Source: an uncultured Dysgonomonas sp. (GTDB lineage: Bacteria; Bacteroidota; Bacteroidia; Bacteroidales; Dysgonomonadaceae). From it: a stretch of DNA of 64,000 nt. Below are positions 43,969-52,539 of the stretch, in pieces. The notes under the pieces were generated by a model. It had not been told where the DNA came from. It did no database searches and saw only the letters and a list, made by a program, of their open reading frames with translations. Each line of letters starts with the position of its first letter. The stretch's first letter is position 1. The DNA lies in the NCBI RefSeq assembly GCF_900079725.1, contig NZ_LT599032.1, positions 4,336,054-4,400,053 on the forward strand. The letters are read 5' to 3'. A program made the position numbers and the translations under genes.

Positions 43969-44388
43969 ATGCTGAAAAGAATTGTAAGATATACTTGGCC
44001 TCCCGCGGTCATTGCTATTATCATTTTTTATTTATGCTGCCTTATCCCTACAGATGATATACCTGATGTCGGGTTTCAGTTTTTTATCCCAGCTGATAAA
44101 ATTGTGCATTTTCTGATGTATTTCGGTCTGTCCGGAGTGGCATCTTTCAATTATATCTTTTACAAAAAAGGGCATATTATTATATTGAAGCTTGTCGTTT
44201 TCGCTATACTGGTCCCTATAATTTACGGAGGAATGATAGAGATAATACAAGCGGAATATTTTCCGGGAAGGAGTGGGGATTGGTCCGATTTTTTGGCAGA
44301 CGTGTTGGGTGTACTGGCATCCTTACCCATTTCCTTTTGGTTTAGGCGTTTTATGTTAAATAGACAATTACAGGAAGAAGACATATGA
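43969..44388 (+). CDS. VanZ-family membrane protein
   Basis: A 139-residue inner-membrane protein with four hydrophobic segments. The VanZ features are visible: DKIVHFLMYFGLSG in the second segment and EIIQAEYFPGRSGDWSDFLADVLG before the last. VanZ-like proteins are widespread; only some affect glycopeptide tolerance, and no resistance is inferred. It is the first gene of a tight run into the his genes, its stop overlapping the next ATG (ATGA). Confidence 0.88.
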   Translation: MLKRIVRYTWPPAVIAIIIFYLCCLIPTDDIPDVGFQFFIPADKIVHFLMYFGLSGVASFNYIFYKKGHIIILKLVVFAILVPIIYGGMIEIIQAEYFPGRSGDWSDFLADVLGVLASLPISFWFRRFMLNRQLQEEDI

Positions 44389-44912
44389 AAAAGTCAATCG
44401 TTATTTTGTTCGTGTTGTTTTTCTCAATGAGTATATTTTCTCAGGAGGAGAATTATCAATATAAAGTAAAAGTGGGAGATGTTGCTCCCGATTTTGAAAT
44501 GAGTCTGCCTTCGGGACAAAAAGTGAAATTATCCTCTCTGAGAGGTAAGGTTATCATGCTGCAATTTACTGCCAGCTGGTGTGGCGTATGCCGCAAAGAG
44601 ATGCCCCATATAGAGAAAGAGATATGGCAGAAGCATAAGGATAATCCTAATTTTGCGTTATATGGTATAGACCGCGAAGAACCGGCCGAAACAGTCTTGA
44701 AATTTGCCAAAGCCACAGGAGTGACTTATCCTATAGGTTTAGACCCGAAAGCAGATATATTTGGTACATACGCGGAAAAAGAAGCGGGGATCACAAGGAA
44801 TATCATTATTGATAAAAATGGAAAGATAGTAATGCTTACCAGGCTTTTCAAGATGGAAGAGTTTAACGAAATGGTTGCCTTGATAGATTCTTTAGTAGTA
44901 GAGAAAAAATAA
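44385..44912 (+). CDS. TlpA-like thiol:disulfide oxidoreductase
   Basis: A 175-residue exported thioredoxin-fold protein (signal peptide MKKSIVILFVLFFSMSIFSQ). The AhpC/TSA-Redoxin start VGDVAPDFEMSLPSGQ and the active site TASWCGVCR (C66, C69) are intact. A cis-proline region is near GVTYPIGLDP. It acts in the periplasm as a reductant or in redox signalling. It is translationally coupled to the VanZ gene and 5 bp before hisH, an odd neighbour for histidine synthesis. Confidence 0.92.
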   Translation: MKKSIVILFVLFFSMSIFSQEENYQYKVKVGDVAPDFEMSLPSGQKVKLSSLRGKVIMLQFTASWCGVCRKEMPHIEKEIWQKHKDNPNFALYGIDREEPAETVLKFAKATGVTYPIGLDPKADIFGTYAEKEAGITRNIIIDKNGKIVMLTRLFKMEEFNEMVALIDSLVVEKK

Positions 44913-44917
44913 TACAG

Positions 44918-45514
44918 ATGAGTATTGTTATTATAAAATACAATGCAGGTAATATCTTTTCGGTAGAGCATGCTTTTAAACGTCTGGGTATAGAAGCTAT
45001 TGTGACTGCTGACAAAGAGTTGATCAGTACCGCAGACAAAGTGATTTTTCCGGGGGTAGGAGAGGCTAGTTCCACAATGCATCATTTGCGTCAGACAGGA
45101 TTGGATAAGCTTATACCCGATCTGAAGCAACCCGTCTTGGGAATTTGCCTCGGTATGCAGTTGATGTGCGCCCATTCCGAAGAAGGCGATGTGGATTGTT
45201 TAAATATATTTGATGCGGAAGTAAAACGTTTTGTCTCGGAAAGACATGAAGATAAAGTGCCTCATATGGGATGGAATACAATTACTAATCTAACGAGTGA
45301 GATTTTTGATGATTCACTGGAGGGGGAATTTGTATATTTTGTACATAGTTATTATGTAGCGAGTTGCAAGCATACGGCAGCAACGACAGATTATATCCTT
45401 CCATTTAGTGCGGCCATCCATAAAGATAATTTTTATGCAACCCAGTTCCACCCGGAAAAGAGTGGGGGAGTGGGTGAAAAGATATTAAAGAACTTTTTGT
45501 CGAATACTAAATAA
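44918..45514 (+). CDS. hisH: Imidazole glycerol phosphate synthase, glutaminase subunit
   Basis: Class I glutamine amidotransferase that releases ammonia for HisF. At 198 residues it is full length. The catalytic triad is C77 (LGICLGMQ), H178 and E180 (QFHPEKSG); the oxyanion strand GVGEAS is normal. It forms a complex with HisF in the cytoplasm. It starts the his block, and the DUF4870 gene separates it from hisA. Confidence 0.97.
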   Translation: MSIVIIKYNAGNIFSVEHAFKRLGIEAIVTADKELISTADKVIFPGVGEASSTMHHLRQTGLDKLIPDLKQPVLGICLGMQLMCAHSEEGDVDCLNIFDAEVKRFVSERHEDKVPHMGWNTITNLTSEIFDDSLEGEFVYFVHSYYVASCKHTAATTDYILPFSAAIHKDNFYATQFHPEKSGGVGEKILKNFLSNTK

Positions 45515-45524
45515 ATAATTTATC

Positions 45525-46007
45525 ATGGATAAGTACGATGAATTAAGAAAGCTGGAGGAGCTTAGAGCTCAGGGAGCAATTTCGGAAGAAGAGTTTCAGC
45601 AAGAAAAACACAGGATATTGAATCCCGGTAGCTATGGTAACGAGAAGAAAGGGTTAGGAGGCATACAGAAAGATTCATATATCATACTGATGCATCTGTC
45701 GCAGTTTGCAGGTTTCCTTATTCCCGGATTAGGCTTTATTCTACCCATTGTATTGTGGTTGGTAAATGCAAAAGAATATCCGGAAGTAGACCGGCATGGA
45801 AAGAATATCGCGAATTTTATGATAAGTATGCTTATTTATGCGACAATAGCAGGGATCTTCTGCATCACGATAATCGGAATTGTAATAGGCCTTCCAATGC
45901 TTATCATAATTGCGATACTCGAAATCGTATTCATAATCATTGCAGCAATAAAGGCCAGCAACGGAGAATATTGGAAGTATCCATTGTCAATCACTTTTTT
46001 TTCTTAA
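45525..46007 (+). CDS. DUF4870 membrane protein with N-terminal SHOCT-like segment
   Basis: A 160-residue protein. Residues 5-32 form a short helical SHOCT-like segment (LEELRAQGAISEEEFQQ), residues 50-155 form three or four transmembrane segments of the DUF4870 type (MHLSQFAGFLIPGLGFILPI, then GKNIANFMISMLIY). It lies between hisH and hisA with 10-bp gaps on each side, so it is co-expressed with histidine genes. No function is known for the family. Confidence 0.88.
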   Translation: MDKYDELRKLEELRAQGAISEEEFQQEKHRILNPGSYGNEKKGLGGIQKDSYIILMHLSQFAGFLIPGLGFILPIVLWLVNAKEYPEVDRHGKNIANFMISMLIYATIAGIFCITIIGIVIGLPMLIIIAILEIVFIIIAAIKASNGEYWKYPLSITFFS

Positions 46008-46017
46008 ATAACAGAGC

Positions 46018-46743
46018 ATGATAGAGATTATCCCTGCTATAGATATTATTGATGGTAAGTGCGTTCGTCTGTCACAAGGCGATTATAATGCAAAGAAAGT
46101 ATATAACGAAGATCCGCTGGAGGTAGCGAAAATGTTTGAAGGCGCGGGTATCCGCCGTCTTCATCTCGTCGACCTCGATGGGGCGAAGGCAAAAAGAGTC
46201 GTCAATCAGGCTGTTCTGGAAAAGATTGCGTCAAATACTTCCCTCGTCATTGATTTTGGCGGAGGGGTGCAAAGTGATTCCGATCTGGATATTGTTTTCG
46301 AATCAGGAGCTTCTATGGTTACCGGAGGGAGTATTGCGGTGAGGGATAGGGATTTATTTATTTCCTGGATAGAGAAATATGGCAGCGAAAAGATAATTTT
46401 GGGGGCTGATTGTAAGGACGGTAAGATCGCTGTTTCCGGTTGGCAGGAATCTACATCGGTTGATATTATTCCTTTTATAGGAGATTATAAAGCGAAGGGT
46501 ATAAATAAAGTTGTCTGTACGGATATCAGCAAGGATGGCATGCTCCAAGGTCCGTCTATTGACTTGTATAAGGAAATCTTGAAATCTTTTCCGGATCTTT
46601 ATTTAATTGCAAGTGGCGGAGTCAGTAGCTTTCAGGATATACTCGATTTGGAGCTCGCGGGTGTGCCTGCTGTTATTTTAGGAAAAGCGATCTATGAAAA
46701 TAGAGTGACATTAGTCGAATTGGCTAATCATAATAAAGAATAA
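46018..46743 (+). CDS. hisA: Phosphoribosylformimino-5-aminoimidazole carboxamide ribotide isomerase
   Basis: TIM-barrel isomerase of histidine synthesis, 241 residues, normal length. The N-terminal [19 protein letters not shown] carries the catalytic aspartate D9, and the second half repeats it with [18 protein letters not shown]. Phosphate-binding loops are DFGGGVQ and ASGGVSS. It hands its product to HisF/HisH encoded next to it, hisF starting 2 bp later. Confidence 0.98.
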   Translation: MIEIIPAIDIIDGKCVRLSQGDYNAKKVYNEDPLEVAKMFEGAGIRRLHLVDLDGAKAKRVVNQAVLEKIASNTSLVIDFGGGVQSDSDLDIVFESGASMVTGGSIAVRDRDLFISWIEKYGSEKIILGADCKDGKIAVSGWQESTSVDIIPFIGDYKAKGINKVVCTDISKDGMLQGPSIDLYKEILKSFPDLYLIASGGVSSFQDILDLELAGVPAVILGKAIYENRVTLVELANHNKE

Positions 46744-46745
46744 GA

Positions 46746-47498
46746 ATGTTAGCGAAAAGAATAATACCTTGTCTTGATGTAAAAGACGGGATGACCGTGA
46801 AAGGAACCAATTTTGTGAATCTCCGGGAAGCCGGAGATCCGGTGGAACTTGGTGTGCGTTATAGCGAACAAGGAGCCGACGAACTGGTATTTCTTGATAT
46901 TACGGCATCGCACGAGGAGCGTAAGACATTTACGGACTTGGTAAAGCGAATCGCCGCTAATATAAATATACCTTTTACTATCGGTGGAGGTATCAATGAA
47001 TTATCGGATGTAGATCGCTTGTTGAATGCAGGTGCGGATAAGGTCTCTGTAAATTCCACAGCGATAAGAAATCCAAAAATAATTGAGGAAATAGCTAAAA
47101 ACTTCGGTTCACAGGTTTGTGTTTGTGCAATAGATGCTAACTTAGAAGACGGGATATGGTCATGTTACACCAGTGGTGGACGTAACAAAACAGATAAAGA
47201 ACTTTTCTCATGGGCTAAGGAAGCTGAAAATCTTGGTGCAGGTGAGATCCTTTTTACCAGTATGAACCATGACGGAGTGAAAAGCGGATATGCAAATGAG
47301 GCATTACGCCGGTTATCCGAAACATTGAATATCCCCATTATTGCCTCCGGCGGAGCCGGGAATATGGAACATTTTCGCGATGTGTTTGTTAATGGTAAAG
47401 CAGATGCAGCCTTGGCAGCCAGCGTTTTTCATTTTGGTGAGATAGCGATAAAGGATTTGAAGGATTATTTGAAAAAAGAAAATATAAATGTGAGATAA
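46746..47498 (+). CDS. hisF: Imidazole glycerol phosphate synthase, cyclase subunit
   Basis: TIM-barrel cyclase and partner of HisH, 250 residues. The two catalytic aspartates are D11 ([11 protein letters not shown]) and D130 (VCAIDAN). Phosphate loops GGGINE and ASGGAGN are intact. It is 2 bp after hisA, with hisIE 60 bp downstream beyond a run of degenerate repeats. Confidence 0.98.
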   Translation: MLAKRIIPCLDVKDGMTVKGTNFVNLREAGDPVELGVRYSEQGADELVFLDITASHEERKTFTDLVKRIAANINIPFTIGGGINELSDVDRLLNAGADKVSVNSTAIRNPKIIEEIAKNFGSQVCVCAIDANLEDGIWSCYTSGGRNKTDKELFSWAKEAENLGAGEILFTSMNHDGVKSGYANEALRRLSETLNIPIIASGGAGNMEHFRDVFVNGKADAALAASVFHFGEIAIKDLKDYLKKENINVR

Positions 47499-47558
47499 TT
47501 ATAAATTATGCGTTATGGATCATAGCTCGTAATTTATAACTCGTAACTTGTAACTATA

Positions 47559-48158
47559 ATGAAACTCGATTTCGACAAAGTAGGTGGATTGATACCTGCA
47601 ATTATACAGGATAATGAGACAAACAAAGTGTTGATGCTTGGCTATATGAATACTGAGGCTTTGCAGAAAACACAGGAAACGGGAAAGGTGACATTCTTTA
47701 GTCGTACAAAACAGCGGCTTTGGACAAAAGGCGAAGAAAGTGGGAACTTCCTTAACGTAATCAGTATAAAGGAAGATTGCGATAAGGATACACTCCTGAT
47801 TAAAGTGAATCCTGTTGGTCCTGTTTGCCATACAGGAGCAGATACTTGCTTCGAAGAAGAAAATAAAGAAGATATCCTGTTTTTGAAATATCTTCAGCAT
47901 TTTATAGAAAAACGTTACAAAGAGATGCCCGAAGGCTCTTATACAACATCACTTTTTGAGTCTGGAATAAATCGCATGGCCCAGAAAGTGGGCGAAGAGG
48001 CTCTGGAATCGGTGATAGAGGCATGTAATGGTACCGACGACCGTTTGATATATGAATCAGCAGATATGCTTTATCATCTGATTGTATTGTTAACATCGAA
48101 AGGGTTAAGTATCGAATACCTTGCAAGGGAGCTTCAAAAGCGTCATAAGAAAAATTAA
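47559..48158 (+). CDS. hisIE: Bifunctional phosphoribosyl-AMP cyclohydrolase / phosphoribosyl-ATP pyrophosphatase
   Basis: Fusion enzyme for steps two and three of histidine synthesis, 199 residues. The HisI half (1-105) shows VLMLGYMNTEAL, SRTKQRLWTKGEESGN and the metal-site cysteine block GPVCHTGADTCF. The HisE half (about 108-199) shows GINRMAQKVGEEALESVIEA and YESADMLYHLIVLL. This fusion is usual in Bacteroidota. It is the last his gene here; hisG, hisD, hisC and hisB are not in the window. Confidence 0.97.
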   Translation: MKLDFDKVGGLIPAIIQDNETNKVLMLGYMNTEALQKTQETGKVTFFSRTKQRLWTKGEESGNFLNVISIKEDCDKDTLLIKVNPVGPVCHTGADTCFEEENKEDILFLKYLQHFIEKRYKEMPEGSYTTSLFESGINRMAQKVGEEALESVIEACNGTDDRLIYESADMLYHLIVLLTSKGLSIEYLARELQKRHKKN

Positions 48159-48166
48159 AAACTAAA

Positions 48167-48221
48167 AACTAAAAGTGAAAAATGTTTATCAATCTCCATT
48201 TTTAATTTTTCACTTTTAGTT
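48167..48221 (+). terminator. Long AT-rich hairpin after hisIE
   Basis: The arms AACTAAAAGTGAAAAA (48167-48182) and its exact complement (48206-48221) form a 16-17 bp stem with a loop of about 22 nt. Starting 9 bp after the hisIE stop, it is the likely end of the VanZ-his transcript. Further copies of the same phrase continue to about 48238. Confidence 0.65.
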
Positions 48222-48251
48222 CTTCACTTTTCACTTTGTACTGACATAGTT

Positions 48252-48953
48252 ATGGATAAAGATGTAATTATAAGATATGAGGGGGTTGATTTGGACAGGG
48301 ATGGCAATAATATCCTTAGTGATATCAACATTTCGATAAATGAAGGTGAATTTATATACCTCATAGGGAAGGTAGGTTCGGGGAAAAGTACATTCCTGAA
48401 AAGTCTCTACTATGAAATACCTATAGAAAAAGGTCATGGACGTATCTTCGATTATGAACTGGAGAGTATAAAGAAGAAACAAATTCCTTTTTTGAGACGA
48501 AAGGTGGGAATCGTATTTCAGGACTTCCAATTGCTTATCGACCGTACTGCGGCTAAGAATCTGGAATTTGTCCTTCGTGCTACCGGATGGAAGAATAAGG
48601 GCCTGATAGATATTAGAATAGAGGAAGTTCTTACACAGGTAGGTATGCAAAATAAGGGCTATAAAATGCCTCATGAGTTATCGGGTGGCGAACAGCAACG
48701 TATTGTTATTGCACGTGCACTCCTAAATTCACCGGAGATCATACTTGCCGATGAGCCGACAGGGAATCTCGATCCAGAAACAGGTAATCAGATTGTACAG
48801 CTCTTACATACGATATCCGAGAGTAATACAGCCGTTATAATGTCGACACATAATTATGCAGTCGTTCAGAAATATCCGGGCAGAATCATCAAATGCGAGG
48901 ATGGCCATCTGAAAGATGTGAAAATGGGAGGCCAAACTCAGGCACATAATTAA
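48252..48953 (+). CDS. ftsE: FtsE-like ABC transporter ATP-binding protein
   Basis: A 233-residue ABC ATPase of the FtsE/LolD/MacB group. Walker A is GKVGSGKS (39-46), the Q-loop is VFQDFQLL, the signature is LSGGEQQR, Walker B is [11 protein letters not shown] and the H-loop ends MSTHN. The [12 protein letters not shown] layout resembles FtsE, which with FtsX links division to peptidoglycan hydrolysis. No FtsX or other permease gene is adjacent, so the identification as FtsE is by similarity only and the name is tentative. Confidence 0.8.
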   Translation: MDKDVIIRYEGVDLDRDGNNILSDINISINEGEFIYLIGKVGSGKSTFLKSLYYEIPIEKGHGRIFDYELESIKKKQIPFLRRKVGIVFQDFQLLIDRTAAKNLEFVLRATGWKNKGLIDIRIEEVLTQVGMQNKGYKMPHELSGGEQQRIVIARALLNSPEIILADEPTGNLDPETGNQIVQLLHTISESNTAVIMSTHNYAVVQKYPGRIIKCEDGHLKDVKMGGQTQAHN

Positions 48954-49003
48954 TTATATAACTAAAAGAAGTATTTAATGCACCATTATTTAATCATAAC
49001 AGA

Positions 49004-49051
49004 TTATTGTTGTTGCAGATACAAAAGTAATAAAAAGGTCTGAGACCTTAA
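49004..49051 (+). repeat. AGGTC-hairpin repeat, copy D (before GNAT gene)
   Basis: The copy reads TTATTGTTGTTGCAGATACA and ends with AGGTC-TGA-GACCT (49036-49048). The hairpin ends 14 nt before the GNAT start codon, the same distance as copy A to susD. Confidence 0.75.
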
Positions 49052-49062
49052 TAGAGGGAATT

Positions 49063-49593
49063 ATGGAAATAAGAAAATTAGATTTAGCAAAGAGTAATGA
49101 AGTTTCATTTATTGAAAACCTTTATATAGAATCCTTTCCGTTGAGCGAACGCCGCCCGGTGGAAACAATGCTGGATTTATATAAAGGAGATTCGCCTTTT
49201 GTTATTGCCGTAACCCTTGAAGATGATAATATAGTCGGATTCCTTACTTACTGGGATCTGGATGAATTTATATTTGCCGAGCATTTTGCTATTTCACCCG
49301 AGTTTCGTAATGGAGGATATGGACGTAAAGTGATGGATTTATTTATAAAAGATATAACCAAACCTATTATACTCGAGGTAGAATTACCCACCACCATCTT
49401 GTCGGAGCGTCGTATTGGATTCTATCAGCGTATCGGATTCAGATTGTGGGAAAATGTACAGTATCAGCAGCCTGCTTATCATAAAGATGGTATTGCTATC
49501 CCTATGAAATTAATGACATACGGAGATTTGGATGTAGAGAAAAACTTGATTGATATCAGAAGTAAGCTATATAGTGTGGTCTATAATTGCTAA
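49063..49593 (+). CDS. GNAT-family N-acetyltransferase
   Basis: A 176-residue cytoplasmic acetyltransferase. The acetyl-CoA motif A is visible in FAISPEFRNGGYGRKVM (Q/RxxGxG/A as RNGGYG), followed by motif B-like RIGFYQRIGFRLWENVQ. The substrate cannot be inferred. The gene has the AGGTC-hairpin repeat in its leader, and the tRNA-Gly gene follows on the same strand with its own promoter. Confidence 0.9.
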   Translation: MEIRKLDLAKSNEVSFIENLYIESFPLSERRPVETMLDLYKGDSPFVIAVTLEDDNIVGFLTYWDLDEFIFAEHFAISPEFRNGGYGRKVMDLFIKDITKPIILEVELPTTILSERRIGFYQRIGFRLWENVQYQQPAYHKDGIAIPMKLMTYGDLDVEKNLIDIRSKLYSVVYNC

Positions 49594-49658
49594 ATAAGAG
49601 CAGATGCCAGATTAATTACGCAAAAAACTTCTTTTGATTGAAAATAATAAGCAAAAAT

Positions 49659-49689
49659 TTTGAAAAATTAAAAATAGCCTTTATATTTG
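49659..49689 (+). promoter_or_regulatory. Bacteroidota-type promoter of tRNA-Gly
   Basis: TTTG at 49659-49662 and TATATTTG at 49682-49689 have a 19-bp spacer, an exact match to the consensus arrangement. The tRNA 5' end is 11 bp downstream. Confidence 0.8.
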
Positions 49690-49700
49690 CACTCGCAATT

Positions 49701-49773
<73 letters not shown>

Positions 49774-49805
49774 CAGGTTCCGAAAGGATCGGATAGAAAA
49801 TAAGG

Positions 49806-49842
49806 ATACCTTCCAAATCGAAAGATTGGAAGGTATTTTTTT
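49806..49842 (+). terminator. Rho-independent terminator of tRNA-Gly
   Basis: ATACCTTCCAA and TTGGAAGGTAT form an 11-bp stem around a 9-nt loop, followed directly by seven T residues (49836-49842). It is 33 bp beyond the tRNA and is the clearest intrinsic terminator in the window. Confidence 0.9.
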
Positions 49843-50013
49843 ATCTATTGGGGTTAAAAGAGAAATCATTGACTAGTACAATGAAAAAACGATCTGTTAG
49901 TGTACGTTAATATCAGAAATAATTAATATCAAGATTCAGTAGCAATCCTTTAATATCAGAAATATGAGCAAAAGAACATTTATCACGCCTGAATAAAATA
50001 CTCCATTCCCGAA

Positions 50014-52539
50014 TTAAATTAAATTCTTATAAGGATGCGGATAATCATTGCCCATCGTTTTTTTATATTCTGTAATAAAAGCCTGATACCTGATCCGGGC
50101 TTCCTCATTCATCTTTAGTTTCTGTAAGGCCTTAGTCTGGTAGATCAGCGCTTCGTCATTCAATGGATCTATAGAGAATAAGATATCTGTAAGGTCAATC
50201 GTTACCTGATAGCTTTCTGTTATGAAACTTTTTTCTACCTCCCTTAATAATACAGGTTCTAACTTTTGTTCCATCTCTACTTTGAATGGATCAAACAGTG
50301 CTTCATCCGAAGACTTCAAGAACTTTCCCCGTGTCAATATCGTGATCAGCTCTTCTCTGTTCTCTTCTATTTTATTTGTTGAAATGATATCCATACATCT
50401 TACAAAATCACAATAGCATCCCTGCTCTAATATGATTTTGAAAAAACCTTTATCATGGACAAATTCAATGCCGTCAAGTTCTCCCAGAGCTTTGCGTAAA
50501 TGGTTTATTGTCACATTTCTGGAATTCTTAACCTTATCTTTGGGCCTGTCGGGCCATAATATATCGCTGAGTCGCTGCGACGTGATGCCGCCTTCCGTAC
50601 TATATTGGAGAATCAGACAAAACATTTGCTTGAGTCGTACCGAAAACATGTAGGTTATATCCTTACCCGATCTGTCCCGTACAGTAAAATCACCGAACAG
50701 GTAAATCGAATTAGGCCGAAGGGCTGTTTGTTCTGCTTTCTTATTATCGGGTTGCTGTTTTATATTGTGTACTTTTTTATAGGATTTTCGTTTAAAAAAC
50801 AGAATTGTAATAGTTGTAATTACCACACAGGAAATAACTATTATAAGTATTGCACTTTCTTCAGTAGAATGTTTATAACTGACCAGATCTTCGGCTGTTA
50901 TAGGCGGAAATGCAAGAGAATAAACCTTCAGATCGGAAACAATATCATCATCAAATTCCTGAACAATAGCAAACAGGCAATTAAGTTGCTTGTCATAATA
51001 CAGATTGGCATTTGTGGTAATACGGTCCGAATGTATTGGGATTGAATTACCGAGAATCTTATAACTCCCGTCTTTCAGTGAGAACTGATAAAGCCTGAGG
51101 TATGAGTCGGAAAAATGTTCCGGATAACATAATGTATAAAAACAGGAATCATTGAGTATTACCATTCCCCTCACAGGGACTACGTTATCTTCAGTCCATG
51201 GTATTTCCCAGCGCTTTATAACCCGGTTTGTGGTCAGGTTAATCTCATGCAGATCATAAAAATATTTCCGCCCTACGACTTGTTCCCCGGATTCATTTCC
51301 CATACCTCCGAATATATATATGGAATTTGTTTTCTCCAGATATCCAAGTGATGAGAAATACCGTGGAAAGATAGTATCTCCTTTAAAATCTTCAAGTATT
51401 TCCCATTTTCTGGAATTTAAATCGAAAGAATAAAAATTCTTACTATAATGCATATTACCGAATCCCCCGAATATTGTATACCGGGAAGTGGAAGGATCTA
51501 AATAAGAATCATGATGATGTAGCTGAGACAGAAGTTCGTCTGTAGATTCAGTTTCCCAGTTTTCAAGATTGGTTAAATCTACGCTCGCCATGGTCACCTC
51601 CTCCGGCACTCTCTCGTTGTATACTTCGTATGCGTATAGTCTGTTATTATCCGTATTAATAAAATTTGTCCCTAAAGCCAGCCGTACCGGGCATTTGTTA
51701 CTGAAAGCCCTCATACTTGTCTTTCTAGATCTCACATTATATATATAAATAGAATCCCGGTTAAAATAATATATTTCTTTCTTTTCTCTATTATAATTAG
51801 CCCCGGCTACGGTTTTAGATTTAAATGATGCTAAAAATGACCAATGGTACGAGTCATTGATCAACCATCTTGGATTTGAAACTTCACCTAAAGCCTTACC
51901 ATTCGAATCATGGACAATATTACCTTCGTTCTCCTTTAATGGAAAAGAATACATTTCCTGATTTCCCGCCGCCAGGTCTTTAATAGCAAAAGAGGGTACA
52001 TCAATAATGTGATCACTCTTACCGAAGACAATGACAGGATAATACTTATCAGGGAGATTCGCATTTCCTATACCAAATGTATGATTATGGATGGTGAGCT
52101 TTATCGAATCATTTTTCAGGTCAAAGAATATTTTCATTTTAAACCAGTGAACATTGAGGAGTTCATCCATGTCTATCTCGGCAGTTATGAGACTACTCTT
52201 TCCTTCTTCATTAAATCGGAAAATATGGTTTTGACCCTGACCGTCATAAAACAGATTATAGATTTTATTGCTATTCTCATTCTTGATCCGTATAATATAT
52301 CCTATTTGTGTATCAGGATAAAGAGATAAATTACACTCAATATTAAAATATTGTGAAAATTCGACAACTTTATTACTAAAGACATTATACGATGTGCGTT
52401 TATCTATTGGTACTTCTCCGCCACTAAATTTCAGCCCTTGAGAAAATGTTTCAGGCGAAATTAAATAACCTAAAATGAGGAATATATAACACAGATATTT
52501 GCAAAGAGAAGTTTTTGCGACTGCTATTATTTTTATCAT
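50014..52539 (-). CDS. Transmembrane one-component regulator: Kelch-like sensor with SARP-type DNA-binding and BTAD domains
   Basis: An 841-residue protein that spans the membrane once. Residues 1-33 are a signal peptide. Residues 35-190 look like a beta-jelly-roll domain; 225-545 carry kelch-like repeats (FGGFGNMHYSKNFYSFDL, IFGGMGN). A transmembrane helix is at about 563-582, followed by a basic tail FFKRKSYKK. Cytoplasmic 610-705 is an OmpR/SARP-type winged helix (YLFGDFTVRDRSGKDITY, KNSRNVTINHLRKAL), and 710-835 is a BTAD/TPR-like domain typical of SARPs. No kinase or receiver is present, so it should signal by itself, without phosphorelay. It diverges from PUL 2 and is its probable regulator. 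The exact family was not confirmed by a search. Confidence 0.82.
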   Translation of the reverse strand: MIKIIAVAKTSLCKYLCYIFLILGYLISPETFSQGLKFSGGEVPIDKRTSYNVFSNKVVEFSQYFNIECNLSLYPDTQIGYIIRIKNENSNKIYNLFYDGQGQNHIFRFNEEGKSSLITAEIDMDELLNVHWFKMKIFFDLKNDSIKLTIHNHTFGIGNANLPDKYYPVIVFGKSDHIIDVPSFAIKDLAAGNQEMYSFPLKENEGNIVHDSNGKALGEVSNPRWLINDSYHWSFLASFKSKTVAGANYNREKKEIYYFNRDSIYIYNVRSRKTSMRAFSNKCPVRLALGTNFINTDNNRLYAYEVYNERVPEEVTMASVDLTNLENWETESTDELLSQLHHHDSYLDPSTSRYTIFGGFGNMHYSKNFYSFDLNSRKWEILEDFKGDTIFPRYFSSLGYLEKTNSIYIFGGMGNESGEQVVGRKYFYDLHEINLTTNRVIKRWEIPWTEDNVVPVRGMVILNDSCFYTLCYPEHFSDSYLRLYQFSLKDGSYKILGNSIPIHSDRITTNANLYYDKQLNCLFAIVQEFDDDIVSDLKVYSLAFPPITAEDLVSYKHSTEESAILIIVISCVVITTITILFFKRKSYKKVHNIKQQPDNKKAEQTALRPNSIYLFGDFTVRDRSGKDITYMFSVRLKQMFCLILQYSTEGGITSQRLSDILWPDRPKDKVKNSRNVTINHLRKALGELDGIEFVHDKGFFKIILEQGCYCDFVRCMDIISTNKIEENREELITILTRGKFLKSSDEALFDPFKVEMEQKLEPVLLREVEKSFITESYQVTIDLTDILFSIDPLNDEALIYQTKALQKLKMNEEARIRYQAFITEYKKTMGNDYPHPYKNLI

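Noticed and set aside
43969-44388. VanZ as a glycopeptide resistance gene
   Set aside because: Only the generic VanZ-like domain is present, with no vanA/B-type neighbours, so a resistance role is not supported.
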